Of a stretch of DNA of 64,000 bases, positions 10,440-21,309 are shown piece after piece; position 1 is the first letter of the stretch, and each line of letters begins with the position of its first letter. The DNA is from Cristatella mucedo (lineage: Eukaryota > Bryozoa > Phylactolaemata > Cristatellidae). The stretch spans positions 2,170,001-2,234,000 of the forward strand of contig WPIO01000059.1 in NCBI GenBank assembly GCA_009760855.2, written 5' to 3'. Both the position numbers and the translations under genes were made by a program. The notes under the pieces were generated by a model. That model did no database searches, was not told where the DNA came from, and saw only the letters and a list, made by a program, of their open reading frames with translations.

Positions 10440-10730
10440 CGTCAGTGTAAAATTAACTCCAAGCATCGCGAGCATGCGACAAGTCTCAAGGCGACACGGT
10501 CTCTAAGCCATTTTAGACTAGTTTGAGGCACAGCTAAACGATTTGAGTTAATATAATAGATCATGCGATGACGGACCTGACCGGGAAATGTTAGCTGTTC
10601 AGGTGGCTGGAGCGAATGAACGCACCTAGTTGTCCGAACTTGATGTCTGTGACAAAACCTTTTATTTGATATGCTGTTTGATGAGACCCAGTAAAGGCAG
10701 GTAAAAACGTGGTGCATCGTGGTGTTTTTT
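10440..10730 (-). mobile_element. LINE-A-like RT C-terminus, strongly degenerate
   Basis: Minus-strand reading gives NRLAVPQTSLKWLRDRVA, which parallels LQIPRTNLKSFGDRAFSS in the well-kept copy. A little of the downstream region follows. It is an old fragment. Confidence 0.45.
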
Positions 10731-10736
10731 CGTTCA

Positions 10737-10830
10737 CTACTGATCGTGTTTCCTTTGTAGCAAATGTAAATCGCCTAGAAAGAAAGTAAGTTCTCTCAGG
10801 GCGCTTTACCGAATGTATTCTTAGTATAAG
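10737..10830 (+). mobile_element. LINE-A 3' hairpin and tail
   Basis: GTTTCCTTTGTAGCAAATGT, then AAATCGCCTAGAAAG, TAAGTTCTCTCAGGGCGCTT and TACCGAATGTATTC: the LINE-A 3' terminus on the plus strand, with a degraded tail. Confidence 0.75.
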
Positions 10831-10965
10831 ATTAGTAGCAAAGTTTTGGACCGACCGTACATGCCTGATCGCGACGTATGGATAGAGATTGCATGTCTTC
10901 GCATGGACCAATTTACATGCGGTTTCCTTGTCTAAGCACACCCGAATTTTTTTCAACGCCATGTT
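10831..10965 (-). mobile_element. LINE-A internal scrap
   Basis: The minus strand encodes KIRVCLDKETACKLVHA, matching KFRACLDKDNTSKLVHA in the LINE-A ORF at 8.4-9.3 kb. It is a very short, isolated piece. Confidence 0.6.
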
Positions 10966-11779
10966 GCTGAGAAGACCAGGCCTCAGACGTGACTACTGCA
11001 AGTGCCTGGAGCGCTCGGGCGATTGCAAAGCGGGCCGCAACGTAGCTTCGCTGGCATCCAACAACCGATGACGATTTGAATTATTCCAGTGACACTAGCC
11101 AATGAAAGACGTTCTGAGAATATGGCATAGCGTCCGCCTGTCAACCTACCGGGCTACAGCAAGGGGGGCAACTCGTGGGCTCACGAGGAACGGAAAGAGC
11201 TCGAGACCGCTGACCGAGATCGAGCAGTCACTTCCGTTTGCAGATATACTTATCGATGCGTTTCGTCGATGTTCGTCTCGCTTCGTTTTTATGGGCGGGC
11301 ACCGGCCACAATACTTTGGCAGGCCATCTTGGGTTTCGCTCCACCTAAATTAGGCGAGAACGCCTCGGTCCGCCTAGCTTTGGCCTACCTGCTTGGACTT
11401 CAGCTGTTACATTGCTTTGTTATGCTTCCTTCAGACACGGTTTCCTTCACGGAAGCAATGCCAAATCGGTAAGCAGAAGCAAGCCGGAACAGAAGTTTTT
11501 CAATCATAAAGGATTTTTATATTGATTAAACAGCAACCGGCAAATGGGCGTGGCCTCTACCCGATTTGCAGTTAGCTCTTTGACATCCGTCCGTTCACCT
11601 GCTTGCCCCAGAAAAAATTTTCTTTCCACATCTGACCGTCCAATCCCGGTCTTTGTATCTATCCCACGTGACCTGTGCGGTTGCAATGTGCTGATTGCTC
11701 CCGCTTCATCTCGATCGCTTCGCTTGAGACGCAAGGAAGCCCCGAATTATTCATGTTGGCGCTGGCTTCCCTGAACCTG
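10966..11779. other. Unassigned intergenic DNA
   Basis: No repeat family or gene was recognised. Short open frames exist on both strands without motifs. Confidence 0.5.
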
Positions 11780-12430
11780 AGCCAACACTTTTACTTCGTG
11801 CCTACTTTAGTTTCGCTCTGCTCTCAAAAGCCTCATCTCACTTGCTCCACCTTCTCTCTCCGCTAGATTTAACTTCGCGAGTAACCGACGCTAAATTCTT
11901 CACACCTTCAAGCGACCCATAAACCAAGACTGGCTGGCAAGGAGACTCGACCAGCTAGCTGATTGGTTGCTAGAATGACCCGGCTCTGTTTAGACCTGAG
12001 CAAAATGCCTTGCATGCTGCTTCGCTCTGCCTGCGAAATCAACTGTTTAAGTGCTAAGATTGACTACATTTAGCTCTGACCGGCCCCTACTAATTTTTCT
12101 TTCACGGAAGCAGTGCAAAACTGACCAAAGGCTGGCAAGATAGCTGGATAGCTAGCTGACCGGCTGTGTTATCATTACTTATTAGTGCATGTGCCTGCCT
12201 TTCAAACTGAGCGAAATACCTAAAAAGAGATTTTATCCATACGGTTCTATATGACCAACTGTTCATGTTCTAAGATTAACTAGACTGAGCTCTGACCGGA
12301 CCCTGCAAATCTTTTCTCACGGAAGCAATACCTAACCAGTGGCAGGCAAGGTAGCTGGCCTGCCAGCTGTTTGGCTGCTAACTCGCAGGCTTCAATCACG
12401 TGGCAGCTTCTGGTCAAACATAGCGTCTAT
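11780..12430. repeat. Diverged tandem units downstream of the propeller-like gene
   Basis: A ~180-bp unit occurs about three times. Its anchors are AGCTCTGACCGG followed by CCCTRCAAAT-like sequence, CACGGAAGCA, and GCTGGCAAG then TAGCTGG (near 11,940, 12,070-12,170 and 12,280-12,390). A related copy lies at 4,380-4,500. This is the 3' flank of the gene at 12,535-13,467 and appears to have expanded locally. Confidence 0.6.
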
Positions 12431-12484
12431 GAACGCTGGCAGTTAAGCATGTGGAATTGAAATATATGCTTTAATACCACATTG

Positions 12485-12490
12485 TTTATT
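12485..12490 (-). terminator. Polyadenylation signal of the propeller-like gene
   Basis: AATAAA on the minus strand lies about 45 nt beyond the stop codon at 12,535-12,537, a usual distance for a short 3'UTR. Similar hexamers sit beyond the two decayed copies, near 4,680 and 4,965. Confidence 0.6.
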
Positions 12491-12534
12491 GCTACATTAG
12501 GAATCAAGTGTACATTTGCATGCAATTTAAATGC

Positions 12535-13467
12535 CTATACTGGCAGTGGCATGCAGTGCCCCTGACCTCCGGACCCCTGAGCTCCAGCTGCCTCCAGTTC
12601 GTAGCTCTTAGCTGCTGCAGGGTACACGGTCACCGTCTTGCCTGCTTCATCGTAGCCCAGCACGGCTAGCATGGTCCTCTGCCCTTCGCCCAGTGACAGG
12701 CGCTCAGGCTGGGGCAGTCCGTGACTGCTGTACGAGAGAACTTGCTGCAGAAGCTGCCCAGTCCCTGCACTGAGTGCCCTCACACAGTCCATGCTTCTGT
12801 CTCCCCGTTGCATTCCTGGCACAGCCACGTACACTAAGCCACCTGCAGCACAGAGGCCCTGCACCATCTCCATGCACCTCAGCTCGTGTCTCCACAGTTT
12901 CTCACCTAGGTGGCTGCAGCTGTCCACCACCCTCAGCTCTCCACCGTTGTCTAGCTTCACCTTTCCCAGGCTCGCAGTGATGAGAGAAGCAGCAGTGAGA
13001 GTCAGACTATGTATGTTGTACTCGTAATAGCTGCTGTGTTGCACCCTCCCAGTGCTCAGCTGCATCAGCACCAGCCCTGATATGTAGTGGCCCCCGGTCA
13101 CAGTTAGAAGGTCATCCAGTACTGACAGTTCGTGGGGAGGAATCGTTTTATTCGGCAGAGCGATGCGTCTGTCCTCGAGCCACGCCCACTGGGCTCCCAC
13201 TGAAGCAGCAGCAGCAGCAGGAGCTGTGCTGCTGCTGCGTCTGAGCAGCAAGACGAGCAGTGAGTATTGCAAGCATACAGCAGCTCGTCCGTCTGGAAGG
13301 GACTGCACTGCTGTGACAGAGTCGTCCAGTCCGTTGCTCTGCCTCTCAGGTTTCCAGGCACTCAGTTCGCTGCGGCTTTGGCTGTATTCCTTCAGACCGT
13401 GCGACGAGGCAGCCAGCAGCAGGTGCCCCTCTGGCGTCACAGACAAATTACAGCACCAGAAAGGCAT
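12535..13467 (-). CDS. Uncharacterised, possibly beta-propeller (WD40/NHL-like) protein or terminal exon
   Basis: This is an uninterrupted 310-codon minus-strand frame. I cannot assign it to a named family. Several 40-50-residue blocks start with a hydrophobic strand and end in small or polar turns: LSVTPEGHLLLAASSHGLKE (residues ~8-27), VTAVQSLPDGRAAVCLQYSL (~51-70), LVLMQLSTGR, VQGLCAAGGLVYVAVPG. This pattern fits blades of a beta-propeller. Codon use is normal and an Ala run (~81-88) comes from a CTG-type repeat. The ATG lies directly after CAGCTTCTAG, so the first base could be a true start or the first base of a terminal exon. AATAAA follows 45 nt after the stop. Two decayed 3' copies lie at 4.6-5.5 kb, and their conserved protein blocks support real coding. 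The function is unknown; beta-propeller is an inference from pattern only. Confidence 0.65.
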   Translation of the reverse strand: MPFWCCNLSVTPEGHLLLAASSHGLKEYSQSRSELSAWKPERQSNGLDDSVTAVQSLPDGRAAVCLQYSLLVLLLRRSSSTAPAAAAASVGAQWAWLEDRRIALPNKTIPPHELSVLDDLLTVTGGHYISGLVLMQLSTGRVQHSSYYEYNIHSLTLTAASLITASLGKVKLDNGGELRVVDSCSHLGEKLWRHELRCMEMVQGLCAAGGLVYVAVPGMQRGDRSMDCVRALSAGTGQLLQQVLSYSSHGLPQPERLSLGEGQRTMLAVLGYDEAGKTVTVYPAAAKSYELEAAGAQGSGGQGHCMPLPV

Positions 13468-15178
13468 CTAGAAGCTGCTGGAGGCGGGGCCGAAGTTGAG
13501 CAGCTCTGGCTGCTCCTCTGCTGCAACGAATGTGCTGCATTGAGTGAACGCAGGCTGCGACAGAGTGCTGCACGATACGAGAATGACTCTTGCACTGTAA
13601 ATTTGGCAGGCCTCTTTACAAGATTAGGTTCAATCTTGCTAATCAAAAATATGTTGCAAGACTTTTCTCTGCTTGATTGCACCATTGACTCCTTAAGCTG
13701 CATGGCAACTGCTGCGACCGAGTGAGACAAGCACTGCTACTGTTGATCGCTAAAGCATAACCGGTTGAAATCAACCTATTAGAATTGACATTGCAATATT
13801 TAATTATTATTATAATTATATTGCCTAATCTTAGCATGCCATTTTCCATATGGAAACCAGTTATATGGTTAGTTAAAGCAACATTTTTGTGTTTACGCTG
13901 TCAACACGAAGAAAGTAGTCGTACAGAGGTGATTAGTGAAGAACTTGTCAAGTGATACACGAGGACTCTAGTCATGCATCTGAAGCTTTGAAAAAAATGG
14001 GTCTTGTAAGTCGAAGAGGGATCTCCTAATCCAGATGCTGAGATCATCAAGATATTGAAAATTGCCTGCCTGATTTCAAGTCCGACCTGATCCTAGATCA
14101 ACGACAATCTAATGAAGTTAGTTCGCCAGTCTTTCCCAATTGGCTCTAAAAGGAAGAAGTCCGAGTGAATGATAGCCATTCAACGACCAATAACTTTGTA
14201 GGAAGCTTCTATAGGGTGACTTCCAATTTATATTAAATTACCAATGGTCGTTACTAGGGCTCAGAAGAAGATTTGAATAACAAGAAATAAACTTTTTGAA
14301 CGCAGTCTAGCTTGCCTGATTATTGGTAGGATTATAAGGAATTAGTTGCCGGGTGTAGTAACTGACCTCTAGTTGGCAGGTCATTTTACTAGATTAGCTT
14401 AAATTTTACTTTTACGGCTTCTTTCCACTACTAAAGCACGAATACAAAATGGAAGCTTTGAACTTAATGGCATGTTGATGGTTTCTGTTCAGCTCTGGTA
14501 CGTTGGCTTATATATAAGTAAGAAATAGATATGCGTGGCCACGTTCAGATAACCAAGTAGCAAATGCATACTTGGGCTGCAATTCCGAAAATTTCCGCAC
14601 TACTGTCGACACCCTCCTTGTGCAGGCTATACCCATTGCCTCGATCACACGCTCTTCGTCCGGCTACTGTCGTAGGAGCCAGTAAAATACGAGCGATAGG
14701 AAAAGGCTTCATACGATTTCTCAGTTGACACCATGGAACCTAACGTTTTAACGTAGTATTGTCTTTCAGCAAAAGCACTGACAAGTAAATTCCACTGCAT
14801 TCTGGACCGTTGGGCATTAACAGCAACTTCCGCAGATCCAGCCTACGTTCATATCTTCTTTCGCTTGCCGTTAGATTGAAATTAGAAATAAGATCTTGTG
14901 GATTTGTCGCTACAAATCCCTGTTGATGGAGATGCTGAATATCGGCTGCACAAAAAATGTACTTGTGAAATCAATCAAGCAGCAGGTTTAGCTTCTTAAT
15001 TCCTAAGCAGATTACCAAAGCTCTAACGCTTTCGTAACCTTTAATCCTCAACTTTTGATAACATGTGGTTTAACTAGTCACATAGCTTTTACTATGACAC
15101 TTGGGCTTATACCGTTTGAAATAAATTAATAGAATAAGTAGTTTTCACATCGACATAACTAATTGGTTACAAACGCGT
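13468..15178. other. Unassigned DNA upstream of the propeller-like gene
   Basis: This may hold the promoter or upstream exons of the minus-strand gene, but I could not identify a convincing exon. From 13,850 on it is AT-rich with no repeat that I recognise. Confidence 0.4.
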
Positions 15179-15425
15179 AATAATATTAATAATAATTACA
15201 CACTTGACAAAGTGCCCTCAGAAAACTTAATCTATTTCTAAGCACTTTACATTTGCTGCAAAGGAAAAACGATCGAATGGTTAGCGATAGCACACTCAAT
15301 AAATAAGAATAAACTGGTTAGGGTGACATTCACAGGGTCAGCATGCAAGTGTGGTTAGTGGCAGCATGCATAGTGTCAGCACGCGTAAGCACATAAAGGA
15401 CGAATCACACTGACCCACTAAATGC
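15179..15425 (-). mobile_element. LINE-A 3' end fragment
   Basis: In plus orientation: (TAATAA) tail, CACTTGACAAAGTGCCCTCA, ACATTTGCTGCAAAGG, GGTTAGGGTGACATTCACAG, and CATAAAGGACGAATCACAC. This is the LINE-A 3'UTR on the minus strand, about 10-15% diverged, with no ORF left. Confidence 0.85.
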
Positions 15426-17325
15426 TTATTTGTTTAAATATGTGAAAAACTATATAGGCTGTGAGGGTATTTGTAACTTCTCTGATCCTCTACCCCATTC
15501 TCGCTTGGTCTCATTCTGCTGAGTACCTCGTCCTTACTGCCAAGATTCTTCTGAGAAATTATATTAAGGCATAATGTTAACCTAACCTTGAACCTTCAAT
15601 TAACAGCTAGTTAGGCTTGCGAGATATCACGTTTCATTCGCAATCGCAAAGTACACTGCATAATTTAGAGCTCAAGGCCTGGCTAAGAAAAATGTCAATC
15701 GCTCCCAAGCTTAATCACATCGTCGCCTGTCCTATCGACCATTCATCAAGCGATTGGCCTCGTCTGTCTGTCTACGAAGCCAATGACATCCGTTAGCTGC
15801 AACTCGGTACAGGAATGAGCGAACTTAATTCACTCAAAGGTCGAGGACATTCGATATTCATGCTGCCTGCAATTACCTTTCCGACACAACAAGATTACAG
15901 CACGAAGAATGCTAGAGATTACGATAGAATCAACGAGTTCGAATGCTATAAATCCAGCAGAGTTACTGACGAATTGCAGCACTTCGTCGTGGCAGGCATA
16001 TACATCAATCAATCGTGCCAGAATTACTCAGAACCATGAGGCTCAAACTAGTAGCTCAGCATAAGAAATTCGTTAATTGACAATGTGCCCAGGACAATGT
16101 GAGCTCACCTGCAACGTTACCACGTTTAGTTTCATCGTTATAACTGCGTGATAACTGCGATAATGGCTCTTTCTTGTGCCATGGCTAACCTTAAGAAGGT
16201 ACAATAAAACAAGGCAGCAAATAGAGCAGCACCACAAGTTATGCAAAATAGGCAGACTTTATTAACAGAACATGAAAAGAGAAATACTATACTGCAGACC
16301 TAACTAATAACAACAAGTGGAGTGGACAAATTTGACCAGACACTCTTTCGGGGATGTTACTCGTTCATGCTATTTAACTTGCTGCTGACGCGGCTCATCA
16401 GCGCCTGCTTGCTATCTCCTCATTACGTCTTGATCCGACAAATGCATTCGTTGGCGCATATATTATTCGGAAGGATGTGAGCATGTGCAATGCAAACGGA
16501 GGAAATGGAAAGTGAAGTGCTAGGCGTAGTGACTGCCAAGTAACTTAAAACTGGGTATTATTATTAAGTATCTGATTAATTGCAGAGTGACAGTAATACC
16601 ATAGTAATGGTACAGGAATAGTAAACTCTAGAACAGATTAGATGTAGTAGTAGTCAGTAATTTCATCGATTCCTTAGTCTGGACTAGTTAAAATGAGTCA
16701 AAATGATTATTCCATATTCTCCTTGGACACGACTCATATCCAGGTGACGTTCAAGCCATGCATCGTGAGCATCGTGACATTTCTAAATTTTCCATTGTCT
16801 CATTTGCGTTGCACCAGCCGCTCGGCGGCAAGACGCTTAGAACACGCACTTCACATGAAGCAGCTCGTTATAGTTATTCGTTGCTGTTTTAGAAGCTCGT
16901 TTATTCTATTTATTTTCAGCTACTGCAAGCTTTTACTTTTGTACTGTACGCCACGAGCGCCACTGTACTCGTGTCAATTGTAAGTTTTCCCGAGACATGC
17001 CTATGTGCAGATTTTTGCACTAGCTGAAGCAGGAGAGTACCCAGTCAATGACTCGCGATATGGTAGCTAGCTTTTCAAACTGACCTCGACCCTCCTATTA
17101 CGACCGCTCAGTCCTCACTACTTTGGGTAGGCACAAATACATCAAATTTTTATACAAGGGGGTGTTTAACTACTTTTTCATTGTAAAACCGGGGACTTAG
17201 TTCTATCAGTCAATGTTTTGCGATAGGATTTTCTATGCACGGGAACTTAATGCACGGTCGATGTCAGATTTTAGCGTAAAGTAAAATCTGCAAGACCTGA
17301 GTAGGACGAGATTCTGGCTCGACGG
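15426..17325. other. Unassigned AT-rich DNA
   Basis: Open frames of 60-96 codons occur (for example 15,815-16,039 and 16,693-16,983), but none shows a domain, a conserved motif or a duplicate in the window. I do not call them genes. Confidence 0.45.
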
Positions 17326-17985
17326 CATAATAATAATAATAATAATATTGCACTTGATAAAGCGCCCTCAGAGAACTTAATCTCTTTCTAGGCGCTTTAC
17401 ATTTGCTGCAAAGTGATATGCAATAGAATAGTAAGTAAAATCATGCTTGAAAAACAAACAAAATAAATAATATGGTTAGGGGTGACAGGCACAGGGTCAG
17501 CATGCAAATGTGGTTAGTGGCAGCATGCACAGTGTCAGCACGCATAAGCACATCAAGGACGAATCACAGGGACCCACTAAATGCTGTCCTAAATAGATGT
17601 GTTTTTAAGTTTCTTTTAAATGTGGTCAGATCAGGGGGATGTTCTGACGCAGGTCGGGAGGGAGTTCCAGGCTTTGGGAGCATACAAGCTGAATGCACGG
17701 TCTCCAAAGGATTTAAGGTTTGTACGAGGTATTTCCAGACTGTTGGATTCCGAAAAGCGGGTGGTACGATGCTTGGCCTGATGGGGTAGTATATCTGACA
17801 GATAGGCTGGAGCGATAGAATGAAGAGACCTAAAAGTGAGCGACAAAACCTTGAAGTCAATCCGTTGCCTCACTGGTAGCAAGTGCAGGTCGGCGAGAAG
17901 TGGAGTAATGTGGCAACTGCGACGCTCACGACAGACAAGCCTAGCTGCAGAGTTTTGCACCAGCTGCAATCGCCTGATCGCACAC
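17326..17985 (-). mobile_element. LINE-A 3' end, 5'-truncated copy
   Basis: The (TAA)n tail at 17,326-17,346, the hairpin and the UTR are followed by the RT C-terminus in two shifted frames (ITPLLADLHLLPVRQRIDFK, YLSDILPHQAKHRTTRFSES). A frameshift near 17,640 separates the AWNSLPTCVRTSP end from DLTTFKRNLKTHLFRTAFSG. It ends at about 17,985. Confidence 0.88.
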
Positions 17986-18084
17986 ATGGAGAGCAACCAC
18001 TAGAGACAGTTAAGCCCGATCAAGGGAATCAAGACCTCAAATTAAATGTAAAGCAATAAAATTGAATTAAGCATTTTCAAGTCA

Positions 18085-18215
18085 CTACATGATGCGATGG
18101 GCATCCAGATCAGGACAGCTATAAGTAGCCTACTGTGGCACTTGTGACGCTCGCCACAGACTAGCTTACATGCAGATTTTTGCACCACTAGCTGCAAGCA
18201 GCCAGATCTCTAAGC
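18085..18215 (-). mobile_element. LINE-A-like scrap, old
   Basis: TGGCACTTGTGACGCTCGCC, then ACAGACTAGCTTACATGCAG, followed by TTTTTGCACCA and AGCTGCAAGC, resembles the block ACGCTCACGACAGACAAGCC followed by TAGCTGCAGAG, which the main copies show. It is a strongly diverged minus-strand remnant. Confidence 0.45.
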
Positions 18216-18969
18216 CCACGTAGGCCATTTATTGACCACACAATTCTATGCCACGTTACAATCAGAATGTAGCGGTTTCTACGTCCCACCATTTTGGCAA
18301 CTGTGGTAGTCTCAGCCAACGCCAAACGAATGCAGGCGAAGACTTAAAATTACAGCGAGTGACTTGTACGTACAGTGCCAATTCCCGCAAGAATGAAGAC
18401 AGTCTCTGATAACGGCGGCTTCAGAGAGCACCCATACCTTAATTCTTCAGTGCAGACAACAACTGAGAAAATAAGTCGGCCAATCCTCAATATAGGATCC
18501 CTTAGAAAAGTTGGTTAGATTCGAAAAGCAATGCAAAGTTAAAGGAATTCCTAAACAAAAGCTACACTTTGCAAAAAGTTATTATCAAAACTATGTTTTA
18601 GCTGTAAGCCAACTGGAAGCGAAATAACTAAAAATAAAAACTTCTTCCGATCTGTGCATTACATTTGACTCGTATCCCAACTTGATGAACCTTAGCTGGA
18701 CAAGCGTATGACATGCAGGTTGTGGACATACAAACGTGTTACATACAACTAGCTTCCTCGGCAGAGTAGCAATTTATCGTGTAAATTTCATAGATTGGCT
18801 AATGCTCGAACAATTTGAATACAATTCAGAGTATAAGTTTGGCTCAGCTTGTGCTTCAGCAATTATTGCATTCTCGCATCCCGACATCAAGAGCTATTAG
18901 CATGTTTCATTCGTTGCAGAATCCCGATCGGAAAATCGTAGCTCTTGCGAGCATAGTCAACGGAAACTG
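18216..18969. other. Unassigned DNA
   Basis: Nothing recognised on either strand. Confidence 0.45.
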
Positions 18970-19052
18970 ATCCAGCTGATACTTATTTAGATATAATTTC
19001 TTATTTATATTATTTATTATTTAGATTTAGATCCAGCTGATACTTATTTAGA
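18970..19052. repeat. Direct repeat of about 22 bp, 60 bp apart
   Basis: GATCCAGCTGATACTTATTT followed by AGA occurs at about 18,970 and again at about 19,030, separated by an AT-rich spacer. It could be a target-site duplication around a lost element or a local slippage event. Confidence 0.7.
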
Positions 19053-19191
19053 GCACATCTGCTCAGTTTTTCTTTGTTATCGCTTACCTATCGTCCTTCA
19101 AATGAATTCCATGCTTCAGTTGCTGTTTCCCGTATCCGGCCTACGCGAAGCAGGCGCGGCGGCGGGAGACCCCGGTTACTTACAATAATGT

Positions 19192-19345
19192 TGATAAAAT
19201 GATAATTATGCTTTGATATAGCCCTCAAATAACTCAATAGTCTCTTTCTAGGCACTCTGAATTTGCTGGAAAGGGAGCACCATAAAATGGTTAGCGGTAC
19301 TATGCTCGGTAAACAGCAATACTAAAACGGTTGCTTACTACGTAT
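19192..19345 (-). mobile_element. LINE-A 3' tail, old
   Basis: TAGCCCTCAAATAACTCAAT, CTCTTTCTAGGCACTCTGAA, TTTGCTGGAAAGGGAGC and AAAATGGTTAGCGG follow the order of the LINE-A 3' end on the minus strand, but with many changes. Confidence 0.7.
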
Positions 19346-19448
19346 TTCCAACATGGTTTCGAACCCGCTCTACCCGACCTCCTTTAAGCGCTACTGTGAA
19401 TCCTTTCACTCACTGGTCATTAGGCCTACTGTAAGCCCGGCAGTTTAT

Positions 19449-19840
19449 TGTTACGCTGTTACGACCTTCGCAGCCCTCACTAGTTTTGGTGGCGGAACAA
19501 CTCGTACAACGCACGAACATCTAAAGCTCGCAATACGCCAACGACAGCAACACAACGCTAAATATGTCCAGCACGCAGTGCTAGCAACAACATTGTACAT
19601 AAAAAAAATCATAACACTAACCTCTGTATAAAGGCTGATACGATAGCAGGCTTCTTACTACAATTATAACAGGCTGTACACCAGCTCACGCTCAGCGCTT
19701 GGACTCACCGACCGGCAGACCGTCGCTCCAGTAGTGCCACTGCGTTCAGGCCCGCGCCTTATTTAACGGGCCAGGTGATAAGTCGTCTAATAATGTCATT
19801 CAAACGCGATAATAAATCGCACTGCTCATAAACCTCGGCT
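19449..19840 (+). mobile_element. Possible solo LTR (weak)
   Basis: The segment begins TGTTACGCTGTTACGACC, a start seen in some Gypsy-type LTRs. It contains a TATA-like TGTATAAAGG at about 19,623, followed by a moderately GC-rich leader. No second LTR, primer-binding site or gag/pol is visible, and I cannot place the right end. A diverged host promoter or chance similarity is equally possible. Confidence 0.2.
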
Positions 19841-19949
19841 TATCGCGGCTGTTTCATACGCGGCCCACTTCTATTGCAGATTATATGCTTATATTACTTT
19901 ATTATATGATTATATGCAGAAAAGATTATAGTCCGTAATCGAGGTGTAG

Positions 19950-20130
19950 CAGTAAACCTCATGGTGCATATTCGTGCGGCATTGCAACACTTGTCTTTGG
20001 AATTCTCGCTCAATGTGCAGTGCACACCTTACACATTTATTGAACACAATCTCAAGCTGCTTGCTTTGACCGATACCTGGCTGAAACAGACTAGCCACCC
20101 AACCATTATCGACGCTATTGCTACGTGATT
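19950..20130 (+). mobile_element. LINE endonuclease N-terminal scrap
   Basis: Plus-strand reading gives FIEHNLKLLALTDTWLKQTS, the first APE-type endonuclease block of LINE ORF2 (typically L-ALTETWL). It stops shortly after. It is an isolated old fragment and I cannot decide which family it came from. Confidence 0.6.
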
Positions 20131-20204
20131 TCCCATTCCAATCATCTCTTTAACTTCACCAAATTACAAAGACGATATTATTTTTATCTGCGAAAGTTGT
20201 TAAT

Positions 20205-21130
20205 AATGCACGCAACGCCGGAGGCGGAATTCGGTAAGCATTCGGCAGCCAGGCGCCTTTCTTCACGCAACAAAGAGAAGATGGGAAGTGCAGCTGAGTC
20301 AGGAGAGCGGTAGAGGTAGTGTGGCAGCGTTGAAGTAGCAGCTCGGGACGCCTGGAAAGGATGCACCGCAGTCGGCAGCAAGAGAGGCGATAAAGTTGCG
20401 TAAGGATTGCGGAAGTGAGTTTAGAACTCCGTGACCTGTGGGCGTGTCATCGCCGCCACGTGGCTCCGCCCCCAGCCGACATTCCGTCCGCCCAACGGGA
20501 ACGCTCCATGCCGGCACGTGACGCGTCCTTGGGCGCGCAATTCACTCTCTGCCTGTGCGTCGGCCTGTTCGCACGCTATCCACTCTCTTCCCTCTTTTAA
20601 CACCACGTGCTCCGGAGCAGCACGCACGACGGCTGCTATGTCATATAATACAGCCGTCGTCGACAACGCCACGACTAGCTTGTGGGGGTCTTCGCTCTTC
20701 GTCGCGCCGCCATCGCGCGCCCACCCACGAGCCCCTGCAGACCTGCGGAGTAGCAAGTGCTTCCGTTGCCAAAGGTGTCCCACCTGATGAACTGTCGCCA
20801 GCGGTCTCTTAGCGGAGGAATGCAGCAGCTAATTTAGCGTCCATACAGGTACTGATGGCACAAGACGGCTGAAACTGGTGCAGCAGTTTAGCTAGGTATT
20901 AAGGAGCCAAGCCTTGGCAAGTATGGGTCAGCGTAAGAACTTTACTCTGTATCCGTTGATCGACCGGCAACCATCCCAGCTCTATCGTAAAAAATACGCG
21001 TGATCAAACGTCTTCGATTGGTCAACTAGCCTTGCTGCCATATTTATCACGAGCTGCAGTGGCCTAGAGGCTTTTTGTTGGTACTCCAGCAAAAACTGCA
21101 GCTGGTAAAATCTGAGCGAGATGGACCCAG
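20205..21130 (-). mobile_element. LINE-B 3' part, diverged, split by an insertion
   Basis: Minus-strand LINE-B 3' region. The left part, 20,205-20,438, aligns with 21,420-21,625 (CAACAAAGAGAAGATGGGAA, TTGCGTAAGGATTGCGGAAG). The right part, 20,787-21,130, aligns with 21,640-21,950 (TTAGCGGAGGAATG, GAAACTGGTGCAGCAGTTTA, GCTGCAGTGGC). The intervening ~348 bp is absent from the other copies. This copy is older than the two main LINE-B copies. Confidence 0.82.
20439..20786. mobile_element. ~348-bp GC-rich insertion within LINE-B, 5-bp flanking repeats
   Basis: Compared with the other LINE-B copies, the sequence between GTGACCTG (20,431-20,438) and TGATGAACTGTC (from about 20,785) is extra. ACCTG is found on both sides (20,434-20,438 and 20,782-20,786), as expected of a target-site duplication. 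Inside are GGGCGTGTCATCGCCGCCAC and a GC-rich body with no long open frame of note. I see no clear terminal inverted repeats. It may be a short non-autonomous element of unknown class. Confidence 0.55.
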
Positions 21131-21309
21131 GGAGCTAGTTAAATCTTTAGTTGCAAAAACCATCGATATAGTTCATAATCATAGATTAAGGTGGGACGCG
21201 AAGGCAAGCTGTTAAAGTAGTAATCCTAACAAAGTTTCAAATTTTAGTCAATTATAGAAGGCAATACCAAAGTTCCGAGCCTAGAGCGTCCTCTATGAAA
21301 CGAGCAGTC

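Noticed and set aside
19353-19631. A 92-codon plus-strand frame
   Set aside because: No motif and no duplicate; it overlaps a weak LTR-like segment, so I do not call it a gene.
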